This document shows, piece after piece, positions 46,157 through 55,302 of a stretch of 64,000 bases of DNA (the first letter of the stretch is position 1; each line of letters opens with the position of its first letter). Both the position numbers and the translations under genes were made by a program. The stretch spans positions 124,001 to 188,000 of the forward strand of contig NZ_FNVF01000009.1 in the NCBI RefSeq assembly GCF_900107975.1, written 5' to 3'. Source of the stretch: Paenibacillus sp. UNC499MF (GTDB taxonomy: Bacteria; Bacillota; Bacilli; Paenibacillales; NBRC-103111). The notes under the pieces are model-generated. The model made no database searches, had not been told where the DNA came from, and saw only the letters and a list, made by a program, of their open reading frames with translations.

Positions 46157-47158
46157 ATGACACCCAGACTGCTTGAAGTGGAAGGATTGAAGACAGAGTT
46201 CAGACGTGATGGCGGAAGCGTAACGGCAGTGTCGGGCATTGATTTTCACATCAATAGAGGTGAAGTGCTGGGGCTGGTCGGCGAGAGCGGCTGCGGCAAA
46301 AGTGTGACTTCCCTGTCGATTATGCGCCTGCTCAAGGATACACCGGGAAGGATTGCCGGCGGGGCAGTCCGGTTCGAAGGCACCGACCTGACTCAGATTC
46401 AGGAGAAGGAGATGCGGAAGTTCCGCGGCAATGAACTGGCGATGATCTTCCAGGAGCCGATGACCTCCCTGAACCCGGTGCTGCGAATCGGACGGCAGTT
46501 GGAAGAGCCGATCATGCTGCATCTCGGATACAGCCGGAAGCGTGCACGGGAGCACGCCATTCATGCACTGAAGCTGGTCGGGATTCCCCGGGCGGAGGAC
46601 GTGGCCGATGAATATCCGCATCAGCTGTCCGGCGGAATGAGGCAGCGCGTGATGATCGCGATGGCCATGTCGTGCGGCCCGAAGCTGCTTATTGCCGATG
46701 AGCCGACAACGGCGCTTGATGTGACCATTCAGGCGCAGATTCTGGACCTGATGAAGCGATTGAAGGAAGAACAGGAGATGGGCATGCTGTTGATTACACA
46801 CGATCTTGGTGTTGTGGCGGAAATGTGTGACCGGGTGGTTGTTATGTATGCGGGACGGGTTGTGGAAGAGGCACCGGTTCAGGAGTTATTCGCAAACCCC
46901 CAGCATCCGTACACCAAAGGCCTGATCCAATCCGTTCCCAAGCTGCGCCAGAAGGTTCGCCGTCTGGAATCCATTCAGGGCAATGTGCCTGACTTAAGTG
47001 CGATGCCTCCAGGTTGCAAATTCATGCCGCGATGTGTGTATGCGATGGAGCGGTGCCTTCAGGAACCGGAGCTTCTGCCTGTGGAAGGACAGGAGCAGCG
47101 CAAAAGCCGCTGCTGGTTGACGCAGATGGATACACCGGAAGGGGGAAACAATCAATGA
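46157..47158 (+). CDS. Peptide ABC transporter ATPase (DppD-like)
   Basis: 333 aa: Walker A GESGCGKS, signature [14 protein letters not shown], Walker [13 protein letters not shown], switch His in ITHDLG. The C-terminal Oligo_HPY extension has the cysteine-rich end ([13 protein letters not shown]) expected for the iron-sulfur or metal-binding tail of Dpp/Opp ATPases. Starts behind AAAGGGGGA and overlaps dppF by ATGA. Confidence 0.93.
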   Translation: MTPRLLEVEGLKTEFRRDGGSVTAVSGIDFHINRGEVLGLVGESGCGKSVTSLSIMRLLKDTPGRIAGGAVRFEGTDLTQIQEKEMRKFRGNELAMIFQEPMTSLNPVLRIGRQLEEPIMLHLGYSRKRAREHAIHALKLVGIPRAEDVADEYPHQLSGGMRQRVMIAMAMSCGPKLLIADEPTTALDVTIQAQILDLMKRLKEEQEMGMLLITHDLGVVAEMCDRVVVMYAGRVVEEAPVQELFANPQHPYTKGLIQSVPKLRQKVRRLESIQGNVPDLSAMPPGCKFMPRCVYAMERCLQEPELLPVEGQEQRKSRCWLTQMDTPEGGNNQ

Positions 47159-48141
47159 TACAGTCACACACAGAGACTCCGCTGGTTGAGGTAAAGGGGC
47201 TGCGCAAATCTTTCGCCGTGAAAAAGGGCTGGTTCGGCGCGGCCAAATACTTGCGCGCAGTGGATGGTCTGTCCTTCGCTATACGCAAAGGGGAGACGTT
47301 CAGTCTGGTCGGGGAGAGCGGCTGCGGAAAGTCTACGACCGGGCGGCTTGTGAATCGGCTGCTGAAGCCAACAAGCGGTGAAGTCTGGTTCAACGGACAG
47401 AATATCAGCAGCCTTTCCGACAACCAGATGCGTCCAATCCGTAAAGATATGCAGATGGTCTTTCAAGATCCATACGCATCGCTCAACCCGCGGATGAAAG
47501 TGAAGGAACTTGTGGCTGAACCGCTTCTGATCCATACGAAGCTCAGCGTGAAGGAGCGGGATAAGCTGGCCCGGGAACTGCTGGAGACAGTAGGTCTCAG
47601 CAGCATTCATGCCGAGCGCTATGCGCATGAGTTCAGCGGTGGCCAGCGGCAGCGGATCGGGATTGCCAGGGCGCTGTCCGTACGTCCAAGCCTGATCGTG
47701 GCGGATGAGCCAGTCTCGGCGCTGGATGTGTCCATCCAGTCCCAGGTGCTGAACCTGATGCAGGATCTGCAGGAGGATTATGGCCTGACGTATCTGTTCA
47801 TTTCCCACGACCTAAGTGTGGTTGAGCATATTAGCGACCGTATCGGTGTGATGTATCTGGGTACGCTGGTGGAAACGGCGGATAAAGACACGCTCTATGA
47901 CCGTCCGCTTCATCCGTACACCCAGGCGTTGTTGTCATCCGTGCCGGTTCCAGATCCGAATCAGAAGCGGGAGCGCATTATTCTGAAAGGGGACTTGCCG
48001 AGTCCGGTTGACCCGCCTTCCGGCTGTCGGTTCCATAACCGCTGCCCGGCCTGCATGGATATTTGCAGGCAGCAGGAGCCGGTGTTCCGGGAAGTGGAAC
48101 CCGGACATCAGGTTGCCTGCCATCTCTATAATGAAGCCTGA
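47155..48141 (+). CDS. Peptide ABC transporter ATPase (DppF-like)
   Basis: 328 aa: Walker [10 protein letters not shown], signature [14 protein letters not shown], Walker [13 protein letters not shown], switch ISHDLS, and the Oligo_HPY tail with [13 protein letters not shown] 47155 overlaps the stop of the DppD gene; GAAGGGGGAAAC serves as ribosome site. It pairs with DppD to energise import. Confidence 0.93.
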   Translation: MIQSHTETPLVEVKGLRKSFAVKKGWFGAAKYLRAVDGLSFAIRKGETFSLVGESGCGKSTTGRLVNRLLKPTSGEVWFNGQNISSLSDNQMRPIRKDMQMVFQDPYASLNPRMKVKELVAEPLLIHTKLSVKERDKLARELLETVGLSSIHAERYAHEFSGGQRQRIGIARALSVRPSLIVADEPVSALDVSIQSQVLNLMQDLQEDYGLTYLFISHDLSVVEHISDRIGVMYLGTLVETADKDTLYDRPLHPYTQALLSSVPVPDPNQKRERIILKGDLPSPVDPPSGCRFHNRCPACMDICRQQEPVFREVEPGHQVACHLYNEA

Positions 48142-48179
48142 TTAGGCCGTTTATTACAATGCCTAAGGAAAGGATCGCC

Positions 48180-49724
48180 ATGCACATTACACTAGATATG
48201 ACTGAACTCGCGGATGTTCTCATTCATCCGGTATATGCGGGGGAATCGTTTCCCTATTCGCTGAATGAAGCGCGCAAGCGGCAGGGCACCATGACCTGGC
48301 TGTACGCCCGTTCTGCAGGTGAAGCTGATGTGCTCGCCGCCGGAATGGGGGAGCGTTGCGCCGTAACGTTAGAACGGGTACGCCGCGCCGGGGGCGCCGC
48401 GGCACGAACTCTGCTGCAGGAAGGGCGGGGCAGCGCAACGCTGCTCAGACATCCGGGCGCAGTAGTTGGAGTTGGAGGCAGTGAGAGCATAGAGTCAGCG
48501 GCCGCGTGGCTGCAGGCCTGGATTGAGGGCTGGCTGCTTGGATTATACCGGTTCGATAAATATAGAAATGTCACGAAAATAAGCGGCACTGTGAAGTTGA
48601 ATCTGCGGTCTTCAGATTGGTCTGAACTGTCCGCGGCCGGGCTGAATTCGGTCATTCAGACGGCCATCCACCGGGCGGAGGCGACAAATCTGACCCGGGA
48701 CTGGGTGAATGAGACGCCGGGTACGTTGAACCCGGATGCTTTTGTGGAATGGACGCGGAATCTCTTCAAAGACAGGCCGGTAAATATTTATGTCTACCGG
48801 GGGAAGGAACTAACTGAGCGCGGCATGAACGGCCTCTTGGCAGTGGGTGCCGGGAGCAAGCACGCTCCGGCGCTAATCGAGCTGAGGTACGAAGCCTGCC
48901 CGGATGCCCCGATGCTGGCCTTGATCGGCAAGGCTATCACCTTCGATATGGGCGGCATGAACGCGAAGACGGGCCGGGACATCAGCGATGCCCGGATGGA
49001 TATGGGCGGAGCGGCCGCCGTCATCGGCGCGCTGGACATTCTGGTCCGGCAGCAGGCCAAGGTCCGGGTCACGGCCCTGATCGCCGTGGCCGATAACCTG
49101 CCGGATGCCCGCGCCACGCTGCCTTCATCCGTGATTGCTTATCCGAACGGCTTGACCGTTCAAATTGCAAATACGGATGGAGAAGGCCGGCTCGTGCTGG
49201 CAGACGCGCTGATCCATGCGGCCGGGCTTGGCGCAGCGCAGGCGATCGACATTGCCACGCTAACGGGCAATGTCGGAGATGCGCTGGGACTAGGGATCGC
49301 CGGCATATGGGGCGATGCCGATATGACGCGCGAGCTGGCCCGGATTGGCGAGCGTAACGGCGAGCGGCTGTGGCCGATGCCGCTTATGGATGATTATGAA
49401 TCCGAGCTGAGAAGCACTTATGCCGACCTGCGTAACGTGGGCACCTCTACGCTGGCTGGCGCCATCACAGCAGCGTTATTTATTCGGCGGTTCGTCGACA
49501 AATCCATGAACTGGGTCCATATTGATATGGCCGGCACGGTACAGTACAAGCAGGATGTCGGTTACGCAGAGGCGGGAGCGACAGGATATGGCGCGAGACT
49601 GCTGGCTGATTATGCGGTGAATTATGCCCGGAAGTGTGCCGCGGGAAAGTCAACTGGGAATGGAACAAGGAATGCAACAGATGACGTATCAGAAGATGTG
49701 TCAGAGAAAAACATCAAGAAATGA
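48180..49724 (+). CDS. M17 leucyl aminopeptidase family protein
   Basis: 514 aa. N-terminal macrodomain-like half (to about 175), then the M17 catalytic half with GKAITFDMGGMNAKTG, RMDMGGAAAVIGAL, NTDGEGRLVLADAL and ATLTGNV. The metal Lys, Asp and Glu positions are kept; NTDGEGRL differs from the usual NTDAEGRL and Arg replaces the Lys before DMGGA. It would trim N-terminal residues from imported peptides in the cytoplasm. ATG 48180 follows AAGGAAAGG, 38 nt after dppF. Confidence 0.9.
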   Translation: MHITLDMTELADVLIHPVYAGESFPYSLNEARKRQGTMTWLYARSAGEADVLAAGMGERCAVTLERVRRAGGAAARTLLQEGRGSATLLRHPGAVVGVGGSESIESAAAWLQAWIEGWLLGLYRFDKYRNVTKISGTVKLNLRSSDWSELSAAGLNSVIQTAIHRAEATNLTRDWVNETPGTLNPDAFVEWTRNLFKDRPVNIYVYRGKELTERGMNGLLAVGAGSKHAPALIELRYEACPDAPMLALIGKAITFDMGGMNAKTGRDISDARMDMGGAAAVIGALDILVRQQAKVRVTALIAVADNLPDARATLPSSVIAYPNGLTVQIANTDGEGRLVLADALIHAAGLGAAQAIDIATLTGNVGDALGLGIAGIWGDADMTRELARIGERNGERLWPMPLMDDYESELRSTYADLRNVGTSTLAGAITAALFIRRFVDKSMNWVHIDMAGTVQYKQDVGYAEAGATGYGARLLADYAVNYARKCAAGKSTGNGTRNATDDVSEDVSEKNIKK

Positions 49725-49796
49725 AGCAAGAGATGCAGCAGGGTTTGTATCAGGGGACGTATCCGTAAATGAATCCCGGAAACAGGAGCGTTCGTT

Positions 49797-49931
49797 ATGA
49801 TCCTGGAAGTCATCGCTACCTGTATTGACGATGCGTTAAGGGCTGAAAAAAATGGGGCAAATCGGCTGGAACTGATCACGGCCGTTACCGAAGGCGGCAT
49901 GAAGAAACGACAAACAGATGAAGCAAGCTGA
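49797..49931 (+). pseudogene. Truncated cutC-like gene
   Basis: A 44-codon frame behind CAGGAGCG reads MILEVIATCIDDALRAEKNG and then ANRLELITAVTEGG, the N-terminal strand and first loop of CutC (copper homeostasis/TIM barrel, about 240 aa). After that the similarity stops and the frame ends at a TGA. The remaining four fifths are missing, consistent with a deletion that joins the scrap to the spacer before the ROK kinase gene. Confidence 0.7.
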
Positions 49932-50051
49932 AAGCTTCAACAGCACATGAGTCAACCAGGGCAGCGGGTAAAGCGGGAAAGAAATGCATGAAATATAGAG
50001 CGAACGTTGTCTTAAGTCCCATCCATACAGATCTGAAAATAGGTGATTGAT

Positions 50052-50999
50052 TTGCAGAGCACAGACAAACATGTAGTGGGAATTGACCTTGGTGGAACAA
50101 AGATTGCCGCGGCTCTCTTTAACGCTGACGGTGAGATATTGAACCGTGAACGCATGGAGACGGCGAACGCCCGCACAGCGGAAGAAGTCGTGCAGCGCAT
50201 GGTGGAGATGATTCAATCCGTGTCCATGGAACACCCGGTATGCGGCGTAGGTCTGGCCTCGCCTGGGACCGTGAACAGTAAGGACGGTATCGTGCTTCAG
50301 GGCACGAACCTGCCGGAATGGAACAACGTCCCTCTGAAAAAGTGGATGGGAGACGCACTTGGCGTCGCGGTGGAGGTCGTTAATGACGCGAACGCAGCGG
50401 CATGGGGCGAGTATGTCCGGGGTGCAGGAAAAGGCTCCGGGAACATGGTATACATCACGTTTAGCACAGGCATCGGTGCGGGCATTGTCCTCGACGGGAA
50501 GCTGCTCCTGGGCGCGACTTCCTTTGCCGGGGAGTTGGGCCATAACATTATTGTGCCGGATGGGCCGGCATGCATCTGCGGGAACAATGGCTGTTGGGAG
50601 ATGTACGCTTCAGGAACCGCCATCCGCAACTCGGCGCTGGAACTTATGCTGGGCAACCCGTCCGTGATTGGAGAACTGGCGGCGGCAAGCGGTGAAGAGA
50701 TCTCGGCCAAGCATGTGTTCGAAGCTCACCGTCAGGGTGACCCCATCGCCGCCCTAGTGGTGAACCGGGCGGTTCATTACATGGCGCTGGGCTTAGCCAA
50801 CGTGATTCATACATTCAATCCCGACCGGATTGTAATCGGCGGCGGCGTGAGCAAGGCAGGCGACCTGCTGTTCCCGGCACTGAAGGCGGAGACCGAGAAG
50901 CTGGTCATGAAGCCATACCGTGGCACGTATGAGATCGTGCCTGCGGGATTGCGGGACGACGTCGGCCTGATCGGAGCCGCAGCTTTGTTTCATACTTGA
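50052..50999 (+). CDS. ROK family sugar kinase
   Basis: 315 aa without a DNA-binding domain. VVGIDLGGTKIAAALF (ATP loop), GLASPGTVN, VVNDANAAAWGE (catalytic Asp), STGIGAGIVLDGKL, FAGELGHNIIV and the zinc motif CICGNNGC. It would phosphorylate glucose, N-acetylglucosamine, N-acetylmannosamine or another hexose. TTG 50052 lies just after AGGTGAT; GTG 50043 is possible. Precedes the fucosidase gene by about 220 nt. Confidence 0.88.
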   Translation: MQSTDKHVVGIDLGGTKIAAALFNADGEILNRERMETANARTAEEVVQRMVEMIQSVSMEHPVCGVGLASPGTVNSKDGIVLQGTNLPEWNNVPLKKWMGDALGVAVEVVNDANAAAWGEYVRGAGKGSGNMVYITFSTGIGAGIVLDGKLLLGATSFAGELGHNIIVPDGPACICGNNGCWEMYASGTAIRNSALELMLGNPSVIGELAAASGEEISAKHVFEAHRQGDPIAALVVNRAVHYMALGLANVIHTFNPDRIVIGGGVSKAGDLLFPALKAETEKLVMKPYRGTYEIVPAGLRDDVGLIGAAALFHT

Positions 51000-51218
51000 T
51001 TTAAGTGGGAACTAATGAACTTTATGCTAAGTAACGGAGGGGACGGAACGATTCTGAAGAAGCGCAGCGTTCGCCTTTGTCCCGGATTTCACCCGTTAGC
51101 GGGATAATCCAGAAATCTGGGGGAGAACGGCGATCGCAAGAACGTTCCGCATCCGGAGTAGTCTTTTCAGCCGTTGTGTGTATTGGGAATCATTTCAAAG
51201 GAGACGGGGGATTGTCGT
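51000..51218. other. Spacer between ROK kinase and fucosidase genes
   Basis: No coding frame supported. Short GAACG/CGTTC words are scattered here but no convincing operator or terminator was found. Confidence 0.4.
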
Positions 51219-52493
51219 ATGAGCACAAGAGAGCAAAGGACCCGGTGGTTTTTGCAGGACCGGTTCGGCATGTTCATTCACTGGGGATTATATTCCATTC
51301 CCGCCAGGGGAGAATGGATTCGAGGCAACGAGCGGATGAGTTATGAGCAGTATCAAGTGTATTTTGACGAGTTCGACGCATCCCGGTATGAACCGAAAAA
51401 ATGGGCGAAGGCCGCCAAGGCTGCAGGACAAAAGTATGCGGTGCTGACGACCAAGCACCACGACGGCTTCTGTCTGTTCGACAGCAAGCTGACGGATTTC
51501 AAAGCGACGAACACCCCGGCTGGACGAGACCTGGTTCGTGAGTATGTGGATGCTTTTCGCGAGGAGGGCATTGCGGTCGGACTGTATTATTCGATCATCG
51601 ACTGGCATCATGACGATTATCCGGGATATGGGGACAAAGCGCACCCGGATCGGGACAATGAAGCGGCCAAGAACAAGCCAATCGACTTCGACCGATATCT
51701 GGACTACATGCATGGTCAGGTGAAGGAGTTGCTCACGAACTACGGCAAGATTGACATCATGTGGTTCGATTTCTCTTATGATGATATGACTGGCGAGAAA
51801 TGGAGAGCGACCGAGCTGATTCGGATGATTCGTTCCATCCAGCCGGATATCATTATTGATAACCGCCTAGGCGGTAATATCCGGGCGGCGGAACCCGAGG
51901 AATATGCCGGGGATTTCTTCTCCCCGGAGCAGATCATTCCACCTGGTGGCATCGTGGATGAGAAGGGGGAGGTTGTCCCTTGGGAAGCGTGTATCACCCT
52001 TAACGATAACTGGGGTTATCATGCTGCGGACAAGAACTACAAGTCAGCCAAGCAGGTGATCCGTACCCTGGTCGAATGCGTCAGCAAGAACGGGAACTTG
52101 CTGCTTAACGTGGCCCCGGATGCGAAGGGCGAGATCAACCGGGAGACACTGGAAGTGCTGGACGAAGTAGGGGAATGGCTGAGATTGAACGGTGACAGCA
52201 TTTATGGCTGTAAGGCGGCTGATTTGCCGAAGCCGGAGTGGGGCCGCTACACCCAGAACGGGAACAGGCTGTATGCCCATGTATATGACCGGGGGATAGG
52301 CCCGATTTACTTCGAAGGGTTGAAGGATAGGATTGAGAAAGCCAGACTGCTGCGGGATGGGACCGAACTTAAGGTAGAAGTTCCATGGATGGCGCTGGAA
52401 TACTCCGACATTGAGAACGGCGCCTTCATTAATCTTGCCGGATCCAGGCTTCCGGATGAGAGTGATACGGTGATTGAGCTTTATCTGAGATAG
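51219..52493 (+). CDS. Alpha-L-fucosidase, GH29 family
   Basis: 424 aa, retaining fucosidase. RFGMFIHWGLYSIPARGEW, TTKHHDGFCLFDS and DIMWFDFSYDD (nucleophile likely Asp184) are GH29 hallmarks. No signal peptide is seen, so it acts in the cytoplasm on imported fucosylated molecules. ATG 51219 is chosen over an upstream ATG because the family begins at about this point and GGGGGA precedes it. It completes the ROK, transporter and aminopeptidase locus and ends at a terminator. Confidence 0.9.
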   Translation: MSTREQRTRWFLQDRFGMFIHWGLYSIPARGEWIRGNERMSYEQYQVYFDEFDASRYEPKKWAKAAKAAGQKYAVLTTKHHDGFCLFDSKLTDFKATNTPAGRDLVREYVDAFREEGIAVGLYYSIIDWHHDDYPGYGDKAHPDRDNEAAKNKPIDFDRYLDYMHGQVKELLTNYGKIDIMWFDFSYDDMTGEKWRATELIRMIRSIQPDIIIDNRLGGNIRAAEPEEYAGDFFSPEQIIPPGGIVDEKGEVVPWEACITLNDNWGYHAADKNYKSAKQVIRTLVECVSKNGNLLLNVAPDAKGEINRETLEVLDEVGEWLRLNGDSIYGCKAADLPKPEWGRYTQNGNRLYAHVYDRGIGPIYFEGLKDRIEKARLLRDGTELKVEVPWMALEYSDIENGAFINLAGSRLPDESDTVIELYLR

Positions 52494-53199
52494 GGCTGCG
52501 GCTTTAACTTTTAACAGAGTACAATCTATAGGGCTAAACAGAATTGCAGGACACGGAAGGTCATCCCGTGTCTTTTTTTCATCCTCCTTGATTGAGCATG
52601 GTAGGACAAAAATATATCGTTAACCGTAATTGAAAATATTCTCCATGCATTGTTATGAAAGCAATCCTAACTGTGACCAGAAGAGAGTACGAATGAACTT
52701 CCATTTGATAAGATCGATAAAATCGCCCGAAACAAATTGAAGGAACTAATGGTTTGGAGCAAAACCCGAATACGGAAAAGGATGCAATCATGTTCAAACA
52801 ATCCATCTTCGAAATTTGGGGCTACAACGGTGGAATGTAATTTGATGATCCAACATTGGGGACAAGTGGAATTATTACAACTTTACTTTGTGAAGTTATA
52901 TTTAAATTGTTTAAAAAGTTTAGCAACGAACCCCAATAGCAGTCTAATTGGTCTATTAAAATAAAGTGTTAGATTGAAAAGTAAAGCATTCGACCGTGAA
53001 AATAAAGTTGTAGACTGTCAGCCGGCATTAGCCAATGGGCAGAATTAACGTAACCATTAGATGAAATTAGGGTTCTCATATGATACAATTTATCCCAGAA
53101 ATATCTTCGCGGGTTAATGAAAAGCAGCGGTGATGAACAAATAGGAGACAGAAGTACGCGCAGAATGGAACTTGGTATTAAAAGGAGAGGCAGAGACAC
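52494..53199. other. Long intergenic region after the fucosidase gene
   Basis: Begins with a terminator (52550-52579). Between 52720 and 52841 a plus-strand frame reads LEQNPNTEKDAIMFKQSIF then EIWGYNGGM and stops; it has no good start and may be a gene scrap. From 52930 to 53020 AAATAAAGT and TTAGA/TAGAC words recur. Nothing else identified. Confidence 0.35.
52550..52579 (+). terminator. Rho-independent terminator
   Basis: GACACGG and CCGTGTC enclose a 9-nt loop, followed by seven T; ends the fucosidase transcript. Confidence 0.85.
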
Positions 53200-53877
53200 A
53201 TGCGAGAAGAACAGGGAATATTTGCGGGCAAAGGATATAACAGGTCGTACGCAATTGCTACGGGTCTGCCGATTTTGAATATTAGGGGTAGTATATCGCA
53301 TGAAAGTAACCGCCAACTACCGTTTCCGTGGGTGACAACGGGCATTAAGATTGATAAAGAACACATGTTGGAAACCGTTATGAAGCAGAAGTCACTCGAG
53401 TATTTGTTCATGATGCAATTTAGTAAGGAGGAACTGACCGATCGCAATTTGGTTGTAGGCTGTTATGAATACAAGGATCCGAATGACAAGGAACAAATAA
53501 CGCTATATGCGCTGGTTTCGTTGAAGGAATTTCTCGCGAGATACGGCGATGAACGGGCATTGGAGATTCTGATGCGAGTTGGCTGCGCATACGAGAAGAT
53601 TATGGAGGAATGCGATGAAGCCATTGAAGAACACTATGCAGTGTTGCGCCGGGCACTTCATTTGAAGAATCTGAGGGACAAATATGACGTCGTTTACGAG
53701 TGGGTTGAAGAGGAAGGGCAAAAGACGTACATAAACAGATACACCAAATCGAGTTATACGAAGATTAAAGCTGAATCATTCGCAGAGTTGATCAAACTCT
53801 ATAATAAGCAACGGAATAAGGATGCAAAGAAGACGTTCTCGACTCTGGAGCCGTTAGAAGCATTCATGCAAGCTTAA
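53200..53877 (+). CDS. Hypothetical protein, 225 aa
   Basis: Not recognised. ATG 53200 follows AGGAGAGG and a strong terminator follows the stop, so it is a real gene. The first third is mixed beta-like (YAIATGLPILNIRGS), the middle is rich in Glu and Tyr (LEILMRVGCAYEKIMEECDE), and the end is charged and probably helical. No signal peptide or membrane segment. It stands alone between long spacers, flanked on the right by a dispersed repeat, which suggests an accessory gene. Confidence 0.75.
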   Translation: MREEQGIFAGKGYNRSYAIATGLPILNIRGSISHESNRQLPFPWVTTGIKIDKEHMLETVMKQKSLEYLFMMQFSKEELTDRNLVVGCYEYKDPNDKEQITLYALVSLKEFLARYGDERALEILMRVGCAYEKIMEECDEAIEEHYAVLRRALHLKNLRDKYDVVYEWVEEEGQKTYINRYTKSSYTKIKAESFAELIKLYNKQRNKDAKKTFSTLEPLEAFMQA

Positions 53878-53878
53878 G

Positions 53879-53908
53879 AAAACCGTCCCTTTACAGGGCG
53901 GTTTTTCA
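53879..53908 (+). terminator. Rho-independent terminator
   Basis: AACCG(T)CCC and GGGCGGTT pair with one bulged T around a small loop, followed by TTTTC; begins at the stop of the preceding gene. Confidence 0.75.
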
Positions 53909-54047
53909 ACATTTCATCGAACGAAGATTCGAGGATATCCAACGATAAAGAGGATTCTCGACAGTCGCATCGGAAAGTGCTGTACGCCATATAATACTTT
54001 CAGGGGTTTTATATTGGGGTCAGTCTAAAACTTATTATTCCAAGTCT

Positions 54048-54149
54048 GCCGGATGACAAGAACATATATGCTTAAAAGTCGCGTAGTTACGGCTTTTTTT
54101 ATTTTAACGATATAAGTTCTAGTCACAAGTCAGTGACAAGAACTTATAA
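54048..54149 (+). repeat. Dispersed repeat, copy 2 of 3
   Basis: Shares GGATGACAAGAACATATATG, the GTCGCGTAGTTACGGC T-run hairpin and the ATATAAGTTCT...AGAACTTAT inverted repeat with copies at 39348 and 63788, but lacks the 3' end with TTAAGCGTAGAAAA. The spacer from 53909 to 54308 shows nothing else. Confidence 0.8.
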
Positions 54150-54308
54150 CCTTACGGGAATGGCGGGTATCCGAACTCAATACCAAGTTATTTTTCAAAA
54201 TTTACGCTTCCGAATCCATGAGACCGATGAATTCCCGGATCGGATGTCGTCTATATAAACGAAGGCATAAATGAACACAAACTAATTTGACGAAGAGGTG
54301 TTTTAAAA

Positions 54309-54725
54309 ATGGCATTAACGTCCGCATTCACGAGCTTCAACCTGCCTGTAAAAAACGTAGAACAATCGAAAGCGTTCTTCACCGGAATCGGATTCGAGCT
54401 CAACCCGCAATTCCCCGAGAACGAGAATTCGGTAGCCATCGTGATCGGCGACAACCTGCAGGTCATGCTGATCAATCAAGCATTCTTTAATACGCTCACG
54501 GAGAAGGAATCCGTCGATACGAGCAAGTATGCTCAGATGACGATCGCATTGGCCTTCGAGAGCCGGGAAAAGGTCGATGAAATCGTGAATACCGCGGTCT
54601 CCTTGGGCGGCAAATTGCACGCGGAACCTGAAGATCATGGGTTCATGTATCATTGGGGCTTCGTGGACTTGGACGGCCATCTGTGGGCCATTAACTACAT
54701 GAACATAGATGGGGCACAAGAGTAA
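54309..54725 (+). CDS. VOC family protein (glyoxalase-like)
   Basis: 138 aa: AFTSFNLPVKNVEQSKAFFT at the start and GFMYHWGFVDLDGHLWAINY at the end, typical of the YetH/PhnB-like VOC subgroup. ATG 54309 follows AGAGGTG. It is convergent with an AHSA1-like gene and near an ECF sigma factor; such families are often found together. Ligand unknown. Confidence 0.88.
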   Translation: MALTSAFTSFNLPVKNVEQSKAFFTGIGFELNPQFPENENSVAIVIGDNLQVMLINQAFFNTLTEKESVDTSKYAQMTIALAFESREKVDEIVNTAVSLGGKLHAEPEDHGFMYHWGFVDLDGHLWAINYMNIDGAQE

Positions 54726-54764
54726 GGCTAACGGAGAGCACGCTCGTACTAGGGTTCAAAAAGC

Positions 54765-54797
54765 AAGACGCCGGGCATCTTCCCAGGCGTCTTCTTT
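54765..54797. terminator. Bidirectional terminator between convergent genes
   Basis: CAAGACGCC and GGCGTCTT form the stem; CTTTG follows on plus, and TTGCTTTTT follows on minus, serving both the VOC and AHSA1 genes. Confidence 0.7.
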
Positions 54798-54800
54798 GCA

Positions 54801-55226
54801 TTAGTTTTGTTCGGTATAGGCTTTGAAATTGTCCATGATCGCTTGCCAGCCTGCTTGCTGGAGCTCGACGGGATTGGAGCTTTCCGCGTCGAACGTTTCA
54901 ATGACCTTCGTCTCATTCCCTTGATCGACGAAAGCAATATCCACTCTTCTTCCGTCTTCCATGGTGTAGCCGATCGCCTCATGCCGATTCACGACATTGT
55001 AGACGCCGCCAAAATCAAAGCCCATGCTGCCATCCTTCGCTTCCATCCGTGTCAGAAACTTGCCACCGGCCCGCAGATCGTTTTCGGCTCTCGGCGCATG
55101 CCAGTCGTCGGACGCTTGATTCCACTTCGTGATGTGATCCGGTTCGGTCCAATAGCGCCATACCTTCTCGACAGGGGCCCCTATGACGGCTTGCACGGTT
55201 ACTTTCGTCGGTTGATTCGTTTCCAT
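54801..55226 (-). CDS. AHSA1/SRPBCC domain protein
   Basis: 141 aa: VQAVIGAPVEKVWRYWTEPD and HITKWN at the start, a WHAPRAENDLRAGG strand and the C-terminal helix QQAGWQAIMDNFKAYTE, a START-like ligand-binding fold. The family includes Aha1-like proteins and small-molecule binders. ATG 55226 is behind AGAGGTG. It follows the sigma factor gene by 76 nt on the same strand, so cotranscription is likely. Confidence 0.9.
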   Translation of the reverse strand: METNQPTKVTVQAVIGAPVEKVWRYWTEPDHITKWNQASDDWHAPRAENDLRAGGKFLTRMEAKDGSMGFDFGGVYNVVNRHEAIGYTMEDGRRVDIAFVDQGNETKVIETFDAESSNPVELQQAGWQAIMDNFKAYTEQN

Positions 55227-55302
55227 TTCAAATAGACACCTCTTTCATGATATTCGTGGTTTGGTTATTCTCATTAATATAGACGTAAGCCAATGACGAA
55301 AT

